This document shows, one piece after another, positions 1 through 7,200 of a DNA stretch of 23,893 nucleotides. Both the position numbers and the translations under genes were made by a program. This stretch comes from a virus: IMG/VR virus record IMGVR_UViG_3300014711_000009, positions 1 to 23,893 of that record. The stretch is one strand, 5' to 3'. The notes beneath the pieces are model-generated. The model saw nothing but the letters and a program-made list of their open reading frames with translations, did not search any database and was not told the origin of the DNA. How positions within the stretch are numbered: position 1 is the stretch's first letter; the number at the start of each line of letters is the position of its first letter.

Positions 1-2
1 CC

Positions 3-3000
3 GCTGAGCTGCCCGTTGTGCCTGGCATGCCTGCGGCGCCTGCCCTGGCCACCCCCGCGGCTCCCGTGGTTGACGAGCCCAGCCGCATCGAGCCGACGCT
101 TGAACCCTTCGCAGAGACGCCAGCAGTCGCCCCCGTCGCCGCTGTCAACCCCGTCACCGAACAGCAGTTTGGCCTGGACAAATTGCGCATGAAGGCCCCG
201 CGCCCGCAGCGCATTCAAGGCACACCTGTCGCGCAGCTTACTGACGACCAGCTGACAACCATCGCAGGCGACGAGACCGTCCCCGCGATCACCCGCCGCA
301 GCGCAGCCGTGGAGCTGCAAGCCCGTGGCGCAGAAACAACACTGGCCACGCCAGCTGCACCGGCCGCGCCTACAATGGCAGCCAATGCAGAATTCCCAGG
401 ACAACCAAGCCCAGCAATGGGTCAGCCAATGGCGCAAGGTGGTGCAACACCGGCGCTCGGTGGAGTCACGCCTGGGGCACCTCAGCTGGCGCAGCAGCCA
501 GCTGCCGGACTTCAGCAACCTGGAGCCCTCGATACAACAGAAGGTGCTCAAGCTGTTGGCCTCCCCCAGCCCCTGAAGCTGGCCCGCACGGCCCGCCTGA
601 AGGACGTCGGCCAAACCCTCAAGCAGGTGAAAACCGATCTGGGCGTGGACGCCGAGATCTACAACGAGCCCTTGACTGAAGCCCAGCAAGCGGCCAGTGC
701 CTTGGGCCGCGTCATGGGCAACACCGTGACCTTCCTGAAGGCCGCGCCTGGCCAGCTGCCCAACGGCATGGTGGTGCCCAGCATCAACCCCAAAGACGTC
801 TACATCGCAGCAGACGCTGACGCGCCTGTGCTGGGCGTGGCTGTGCACGAGATCACGCACCTGTTGCCCCAGCCGGTCAAGACCAAGCTGAACACCGGCC
901 TGCGTGCCCTGTTCAACGACAACTACTTGCCTGAGTTCGCTGCCAAGCGCGGGCTTGATCTCAACGACGCCGCCTTGCTGGACGAAGAGATCCCGGCCTA
1001 CATCTCCCAGGCCATCAGCGAGCGCCCGGATTTTTGGCAGGACCTCCGGGCCAAGATGGGCGACGGTGACTTCGCCGAAGTGGCCCGCGCCATCCTGGAC
1101 AAGTTGAACGATTTTCTGGCTGGCACCAGTCGCGAATACGGCGACGAGTTCCTGAACCGCTATGTCACCGACGTGGCCAAGGCCCGTGACCTGCTGAGCA
1201 CCGCTTACGCCGACGCCATGAAGGCTCAGGGTAAACCCGTACCCATTGCAACCAAGGGTGGCATTCAAGCCAGCGAGCGCGTCGAGCCTGCAGCCGCCGA
1301 ACAGAAAACCGCTGAACCACCTGCGCCCACCAACCCGGTTGATGCCGCGTCCTTGGACGACACCTTCAAGCTCGCCCAGAGCCACGCTTGGCAGCGCGGC
1401 CGTGACCTCAAGATGGCCATGCAGCAGCGCGTGCTGGCCGCCGCCGCAAATGAAGGCCTGGACATCACCGCAGACACCCCCGAAGTCCGCGAGTACTTGC
1501 GCAAGATCGGCGTGCGCGATGCCCTGGCAGCGCTCAAGCAAAACGCCAACGCGATTGGCTGGTATGACCTCAAGACACGCCAGGCCCTGGCTGTCATGTC
1601 GCTGGTGCACCCTGAGATCGCCAAGAACCAGGACGCCCGCTTCGCCTTGACCTGGGCCATGGCTGTCACGTCCAACGGCTTGAAGGTCGGCAAGAACTTC
1701 GAGCTGGCCGAAAAGGTCTACGAGATCTACAAGAAGACCGGCCGCATGCCCACGAATGTCGGCATCGGCACCGCTGGCAACGCGATCAATGATTCTCTGC
1801 GCCTGTTCAACGAACTGCGCGTGGCTTGGGGCATGGACAACCTGCGCAAGTTCATGCAGACCGACTTCACGGTCAGCGAAATCACCGGCATCAGCAAAGC
1901 CCTGAAGCCGGGCGGTGAGCACGCAGACGTCACGGTCAAGGGCGCGGCCATCCTTGGACCAAAGATTGGCAACGGGTTCTTCTCGAACCTGTACGGCAAC
2001 TTTGACAGCCTGACAATGGACCGCTGGCTGGTCCGCACCTGGGGCCGCTGGACGGGCACGCTGATCAAGCCGATGCCCGAGCAAACCGCCAAAGCCCGCG
2101 ACCGTTTGACAACTGCTGTCAATGACATCGTCAAGAGCCCGGCTGAAGCCAAGCGCCTTGGCGATCTGGTCGACCTACCGATCACCGCCAGCACCGATGT
2201 GGACGCTCTGGCCACAGCCGTGCAAGAGTCGTCGATGGACCCCGAGATCCGCGCCAAGCTCAACGAGTCTGAGGTGGGCCTGGAGCTGCGCAAGGCCGGC
2301 AATTCGCTGGCCAAGTACCTTGACGGGCAGAAAGAAGCACCACAAGGGCCGACTGAACGCAAGTTTATTCGCGCAATTTTTTCGGACGTGTTGGCAGAAT
2401 TACAACAGCGCCCGGAATACCAAGCTCTTACAATGGCTGACCTCCAGGCCGTTCTTTGGTACGCCGAAAAACGCCTGTACGAAACGGCCAAGGAAGATCC
2501 GAACGCCGACGAAGACATCGAAGGCTACTCCGACGATGACGCGCCAGACTACGCCAATGCCGCAGCGGATGTTGCCCGGCAGAAAGGCGTGCCTGACTCT
2601 CGCATCAAGGCCGCATTGAAAAAGGAAGAACAAAATGGGCGATCAACAGGAACACGACCTGCAACTGCATCAGGTATTGCAGTCCCGCCAGCTGTTGCAG
2701 CCGGGAAGCCGACAGCGGCTGGAGGCTTTACTGGCCGAGAAAAGCGGCAATTCATCGGCGAACGCGCCGTCCTCCGCGCTCGGGCCGATCGAACGAGCGA
2801 TGGCCAACAATCCCCAGCTTTCACGGGAGACGGCGGAAAAGATGGCGGACGCGTTCGGGTTCTAAAAGCCCTGGGTGTTTCGTACACCCAAAAGTGGAAG
2901 GCCTCTCGCGAAACCGCCACGGTCTTCCGCGCAAACGACATGGTCCTGCCGGGCTTTGTCGAGCTGGCACCCACCCTTGAGAATGCCCAGCAATTCCAGA

Positions 3001-3695
3001 AAGCCATCGCAGACAACAAAGCCAAACACCCGTTTGGCGCGGCTGTCTACGTCTACCCGGCGGAAGACTACCAAGGCATGAAACTGTTCCTGGCCGACGA
3101 TGGCCAGTCCGGTGTTGCCGTCAAGCCTGACGGCGACATCGTGTCGGTGTTCAGCACCGGCGGCGCAGGCCGCGCAGTGATGGAGCTGGCGGTGGCTGCA
3201 GGCGGCCGCAAGCTCGACGCCTTCGACACCATCCTTCCTGAGTTCTACGCACCGCACGGATTCAAAGCCGTGGCCCGCACCAAGTGGAACGACGACTTTG
3301 CCCCGGACGAGTGGGACAAAGAGACCTTCAGCGAATTCAACAACGGCCAGCCCGATGTCGTGTTCATGGTCTACGACCCCGCCAAGATGGACGCAGACTA
3401 CAGCTCCAAAGACGGCACGGTCATGACCGGGGAAGACGGCTACGACCGCGCTGTGGCCCGCCAGGCCCGCGAGATGAAGAAGACCGGCAAGGGAGCTATC
3501 CAAGCCAGCGAGCGCACGGTAGACTCCGAAGCGGTGTTCGAGGGTCTCGACGCCCGTGGCCTGGCCAAAGCCCGCGCAGAGAATGCGCTGGCCAACCGGG
3601 ATGACGCCGACCAGGTGCGGTTCATCCAAGACAATTTCCTGGACATTCTGGCTGAGTTGGACGACTCTGGCCGGGTTAAGATCAATTGCGACTGA
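3..3695 (+). CDS. Giant polyvalent-type phage protein with zincin metallopeptidase motif (5' partial)
   Basis: The frame is open to the left edge, so the true start is probably outside the window; the first usable start inside is GTG at 18, and residues are counted from there (1225 aa). An Ala/Pro-rich N-terminal part leads to a zincin-like region with HEITH at residues 277-281 and an acidic stretch near 322 that could give the third zinc ligand. A helical region of unknown family covers about 448-685. A C-terminal segment near 1033-1090 looks GNAT-like: strand, long helix, then an FYAPHGF-type turn. Linkers at 416-421 and 1161-1166 both read IQASER. The architecture fits the polyvalent proteins of phages and conjugative elements, which are proposed to enter the host with the DNA and counter defences. 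Peptidase or acetyltransferase activity is inferred from motifs only. Two small ORFs are nested in its +1 frame. It ends TGA, 11 nt before the ferritin-like gene. Confidence 0.85.
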   Translation, partial: AELPVVPGMPAAPALATPAAPVVDEPSRIEPTLEPFAETPAVAPVAAVNPVTEQQFGLDKLRMKAPRPQRIQGTPVAQLTDDQLTTIAGDETVPAITRRSAAVELQARGAETTLATPAAPAAPTMAANAEFPGQPSPAMGQPMAQGGATPALGGVTPGAPQLAQQPAAGLQQPGALDTTEGAQAVGLPQPLKLARTARLKDVGQTLKQVKTDLGVDAEIYNEPLTEAQQAASALGRVMGNTVTFLKAAPGQLPNGMVVPSINPKDVYIAADADAPVLGVAVHEITHLLPQPVKTKLNTGLRALFNDNYLPEFAAKRGLDLNDAALLDEEIPAYISQAISERPDFWQDLRAKMGDGDFAEVARAILDKLNDFLAGTSREYGDEFLNRYVTDVAKARDLLSTAYADAMKAQGKPVPIATKGGIQASERVEPAAAEQKTAEPPAPTNPVDAASLDDTFKLAQSHAWQRGRDLKMAMQQRVLAAAANEGLDITADTPEVREYLRKIGVRDALAALKQNANAIGWYDLKTRQALAVMSLVHPEIAKNQDARFALTWAMAVTSNGLKVGKNFELAEKVYEIYKKTGRMPTNVGIGTAGNAINDSLRLFNELRVAWGMDNLRKFMQTDFTVSEITGISKALKPGGEHADVTVKGAAILGPKIGNGFFSNLYGNFDSLTMDRWLVRTWGRWTGTLIKPMPEQTAKARDRLTTAVNDIVKSPAEAKRLGDLVDLPITASTDVDALATAVQESSMDPEIRAKLNESEVGLELRKAGNSLAKYLDGQKEAPQGPTERKFIRAIFSDVLAELQQRPEYQALTMADLQAVLWYAEKRLYETAKEDPNADEDIEGYSDDDAPDYANAAADVARQKGVPDSRIKAALKKEEQNGRSTGTRPATASGIAVPPAVAAGKPTAAGGFTGREKRQFIGERAVLRARADRTSDGQQSPAFTGDGGKDGGRVRVLKALGVSYTQKWKASRETATVFRANDMVLPGFVELAPTLENAQQFQKAIADNKAKHPFGAAVYVYPAEDYQGMKLFLADDGQSGVAVKPDGDIVSVFSTGGAGRAVMELAVAAGGRKLDAFDTILPEFYAPHGFKAVARTKWNDDFAPDEWDKETFSEFNNGQPDVVFMVYDPAKMDADYSSKDGTVMTGEDGYDRAVARQAREMKKTGKGAIQASERTVDSEAVFEGLDARGLAKARAENALANRDDADQVRFIQDNFLDILAELDDSGRVKINCD
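385..576 (+). CDS. Small nested ORF in +1 frame of the giant protein gene (63 aa)
   Basis: An ATG-started 63-residue ORF lies inside the Ala/Pro/Gln-rich linker between the N-terminal part and the zincin domain of the giant ORF. By hand count its third codon positions are about 87% G/C, against about 42% for the giant frame over the same stretch, so this frame has the composition of real genes here. The protein is polar and helical-looking, with a Q-Q-W-V-S-Q-W-R-K segment near the N-terminus. No strong ribosome binding site precedes ATG 385; an in-frame GTG at 325 has GGAG about 10 nt upstream and could be the start instead. Function unknown. It could be a retained small gene overprinted by the giant ORF, or a relic. 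Confidence 0.45.
   Translation: MQNSQDNQAQQWVSQWRKVVQHRRSVESRLGHLSWRSSQLPDFSNLEPSIQQKVLKLLASPSP
2635..2865 (+). CDS. Small nested ORF in +1 frame of the giant protein gene (76 aa)
   Basis: The ATG at 2635 has a good Shine-Dalgarno sequence, AAGGAAG, about 7 nt upstream. The 76-residue product is Gln/Leu-rich at the N-terminus and ends in an amphipathic helix (region NNPQLSRETAEKMADAFGF, residues 58-76). Third positions are about 75% G/C in this frame, against about 42% in the enclosing frame, where the same DNA gives a Gly/Ala/Arg-rich low-complexity linker using rare codons such as CGA, GGA and ACA. It stops at TAA 2863-2865, just where the giant frame regains normal codon use and enters its GNAT-like part. 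Function unknown. The site, start signal and codon bias together favour a real translated gene. Confidence 0.6.
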   Translation: MGDQQEHDLQLHQVLQSRQLLQPGSRQRLEALLAEKSGNSSANAPSSALGPIERAMANNPQLSRETAEKMADAFGF

Positions 3696-3706
3696 GGATT
3701 ATCGAC

Positions 3707-4198
3707 ATGCTGCCCAAAATGATTATTTCCGCCGAGCTCAAAAACATGCTGGACGATGCGGTCCACGCGGAGCTGTTCGCCTCGAACCTATACAAACACA
3801 TTGCCAACCAGGTCCAGCGCCTGGGCTACTTTGGCACGCAAAAGTTTTTCTTGAACGAAAGCGCAGACGAGCTGGCGCATTACCAAAAACACGTCGATTT
3901 CCAGAACGACGTGGGCACGGTGGCTGCGGTCCCTCAGATCGAAGCGATGACCGATTCCATCAAGACGCTGAGCGACGCCATCGAGTTGGGCTATGAGACC
4001 GAGCTTGAGCTGTACAACAACTACAAGACCTGGTACGCCCAGGCTGGCCGTGATCCAGTCGTGCAGCAGTTCCTCTTGCAGTTCCTTGAGATCCAGCGCA
4101 CCAGCGTCGGCGAGTACGGTGATCTGCTGGCCCGCATCCAGCTGGTCGACCAAGACAAGGCAGGCATGCTGCTGATCGACCAAGAGCTGGGAGCCTAA
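3707..4198 (+). CDS. Ferritin-like di-iron protein
   Basis: The 163-residue product has the length and helical layout of bacterial non-haem ferritin (FtnA is 165 aa). Candidate ferroxidase ligands are spaced as in FtnA: Glu22 in helix A, Glu55 and His58 in helix B (ADELAH), Glu97 or Glu99 in helix C, and Gln130 in helix D. The C-terminal GMLLIDQEL resembles the ferritin helix-E region. Glu136 and the G-D that follows match the E-x-G-D of animal H-ferritin. Family members oxidise Fe(II) and store iron in a 24-subunit shell; activity here is inferred. ATG 3707 is preferred over TTG 3686 because GAGG lies 9 nt upstream. The gene sits between the two giant genes, 11 nt after one and 4 nt before the other, so it is probably co-expressed with them. 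An iron-related gene in a presumed virion cluster is unusual. Confidence 0.8.
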   Translation: MLPKMIISAELKNMLDDAVHAELFASNLYKHIANQVQRLGYFGTQKFFLNESADELAHYQKHVDFQNDVGTVAAVPQIEAMTDSIKTLSDAIELGYETELELYNNYKTWYAQAGRDPVVQQFLLQFLEIQRTSVGEYGDLLARIQLVDQDKAGMLLIDQELGA

Positions 4199-4202
4199 GC
4201 CA

Positions 4203-7200
4203 ATGACGACCTGCACCTATTCCTTCACCGGTGCAGACGGCAAGCCCACCGTCATCACCGGCAAGGCCGCATTCAAAGCCTACCTGCTCGACGGCGGGCT
4301 GCAACACCTGTTGCCTGCCGTGGGTCTGGCCATGCCCGGCGTCAAAGTCGACGCGGGCGATGCCAGCGCGGCCGATGGGGGCATGCTGTTCAGCAAGCGC
4401 ACGAGACCTGATCCCAAAAAGTCTGTCACCGCGTACAAGCTGTTTCGCGTCGAGAAGGACCGGCCTGGTGAGCTGTTCCCGTTGTTCGTCCCGGTGTGGG
4501 GCGAAAGCGGCCCGCAGAAGTTCAGCAATCGCGATCCTCGCCGTCACGGCGAGGGCCTGCCAATCGGCGAATGGTACGACGCCGAAGTCGGCGAGACCGC
4601 TCCGGCAACAAAGACTGGCAAGCCGCAAGTCAAATCCAAACTTGGTGGCCTGGCCTTCCGCCCCGGATGGCACGCGGGCGATCTGCCGATCGCCACGCAC
4701 ATCGGAGCGATGTCGGACCCGGATCTCAAAGCCCCCGATCTCCGCGCACCCAACCAGGTGTGGGCTGAAGTCGAGATGCCGGACGACGTCGACTGGCAGA
4801 CGGAAGCCAACAAGCGCGGCGTCAACAAAAAGGGCAAGTTGATTGCGCGGGAAGCGCACATCACTGACCAGATTCCGGAGGATGGCTTCTACCGGTACAA
4901 GACCAACTCGAACATGACCGGCAACTGGCTGATCGGTGGCTCGATGAAGGTCACTCGCATCCTGTCCGACGAAGAAGTCAAACAGATCAACGACGCTGCA
5001 GGCACTGCCGATCTGCCTCGGGCCGAGCCGTTCGATTACGAGGGCTATGGCTTCCGCAAGCCCATGGCCGGGCCGCGCAAGATCCAGCGCAGCGAGCGAA
5101 TTGGTGAGAAGCTGCACCAGATGATCTTGTCGGATTTCGACAAGGCCGTCAGCGAATACAGTGCCCTGCCCGACACCAAAGGCGGCAAACTGCTTGACAC
5201 CGACCAGGCTCGTGAGCTGTCCCCTGAATACCGGGCCGATCGCACCCGCGCACCCGAAGTGCACGAGGCCGCCAGCGACTTCACCCAGCGGGCGTTTGAG
5301 AAACGCATGGCTGAGGCCAAGCCTGGGGGCCTGGTGCTGTTTATGGCGGGCGGTGGTGGGGCAGGTAAGTCCAGTGCCGAAAACCTCCTGGCTCCCGTTT
5401 TTGACGCAGCCAACACGATCATGGACGGCACGCTGTCAAGCTACGACAAAGCCAAGCGCAACATCCAGCTGGCCCTCAATGCTGATCAAGCTGTTATGAT
5501 TGCCTATGTGTATCGCGAGCCTGTTGAGGCTTTGCGAAACGGCGTGTTGACGCGGGCCATGAAGCGGGGCCGCACAGTCACCCTTGACGCTCTCGTCAAA
5601 GGGCACGCAGGCTCCAGCGAAGTGGTGCGCAAGCTGCAAGCCGAATTCGGCGACAACCCGCTTTTTGAAATCAAAGCCATCGACAACTCACGCGGCCCCG
5701 ACAACTACGTCGAGGCTTCGCTTGATGAGATCCCAGTGGTCGAGCGCGAAGGCCTCAAGGAGAAGTTCCAAAATGCAACCGACGAAGAATTCAAAGCAGG
5801 CCGCATCAGCGACGCAGTCTACCGCTCGACAACCGGCGGGCTTGACACCCGCGCAGGCCGAAGCCCGGCTCAAGCTCAAGAAGGCCAGCCGCGAAATGAG
5901 CGCCAAGCTCAAGGAACGCGAGAGCCTGGCGGGCCGCAATACTCCGTAAGAACCGACACGGCTAAATTCAAGCGCTGGTTTGGCGACAGCCAAGTTGTCA
6001 ACAACGACGGCACTCCGCGTGTGATGTACCACGGTACTGCGGCTACCGGTGTTCGCGAGTTCTCTGGCAATCGCGGTTCGGCTGGCCACTTTGCTTTCGA
6101 GCCTGAGCTGGCCAACGACTACGCCGATGCTGGCTACGCCGACGCGCAGGACAATGGCCTGGATGAAGAGTACGGCGACGGCGCTGTGGTCTATCCGGTT
6201 TATCTGTCTGCCCAGAACATCTTCGACGCACGTAAGCCCGAGCACCGCCAGGCGATTGGGATGAAATATCGCGACGGCGATTCCTTCGGCTACATGGAAC
6301 TGGAACGCGCCGTACCGGCGATGAAGCGCGCTGGCTTCGATGCTTACTACGACATTGAGTACGCGCCGTCGCTCACCTTTGCCGACGAGGTTTACGCCCA
6401 AGGCATCGCCGTCTTCCGCCCCGAGCAGATCAAATCCGCCAGCGGCAACAACGGCGAGTTCAACCCAGAAAATCCGTCCATCCTGGCGTCGCAGCGCGTC
6501 GGCCGTGAGACCGAGGGCTGGATCACCAGCCGCGACGCTGTGGGCCGCCTGCGCTTTGGCGCCGGTGCCAAGGCCTACCGCGCAGTGGCAGACATCGCCA
6601 ACGTGCTGCTGGAAAAGACCCCTGTCATCGGCTCGCTCAAGCCCGCCAGCCCCGAGCTGTCGCGCTACATGCGCCAGATGAAGGCTGAGGTGGCCAACGC
6701 CCGCGATCTGACGGTCGATGTGGCCAAGAACCTCAAGGAGATCCCGGAAGACGAGCGCCAGATGATCAGCGACGTGATCGAAGGCGAGATGGCTGCGGGC
6801 ATCGTGCCACCCAAGCGCGTGCTGGAGCTGGCCGCGTCGATGCAGTCCCTCATGACTGAACAGTCCGAGGAGCTGGTGCGCTTGAAGATGCTGACGCCCG
6901 AGGCCGCTGGCCGCTGGGACGGCAAGTACCTGCCCCGCTTCTACGAACAGAGTCTCAAGTCTGAAGCCAAGGGCTGGGTCAAAGCTGCCAAAAATTTGCT
7001 TGGCCGCCAGCGCACCATGCAAGGCATCGGTGGCTCCAGCCTCAAGAGCCGTGGCCTGTTCGAGACAATCCCGGTCGAAGACCTGAATGATTGGATCGCC
7101 GAAGGCTGGGAAGTGCGCGACGCAAACTTCGATCCGGCCAAAGATGACGTGATCGGCGTGTGGCGCGATTACACCAAAGACGAACGCGAAAGCATGGGCG

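Noticed and set aside
3960-7022. Long - strand ORFs of 434 aa (3960-5264) and 444 aa (5688-7022) opposite the second giant gene
   Set aside because: They are antisense shadows produced by G/C-rich third positions; they are His/Gly/Val/Leu-rich, have no domains or ribosome binding sites, and the + strand gene is clear.
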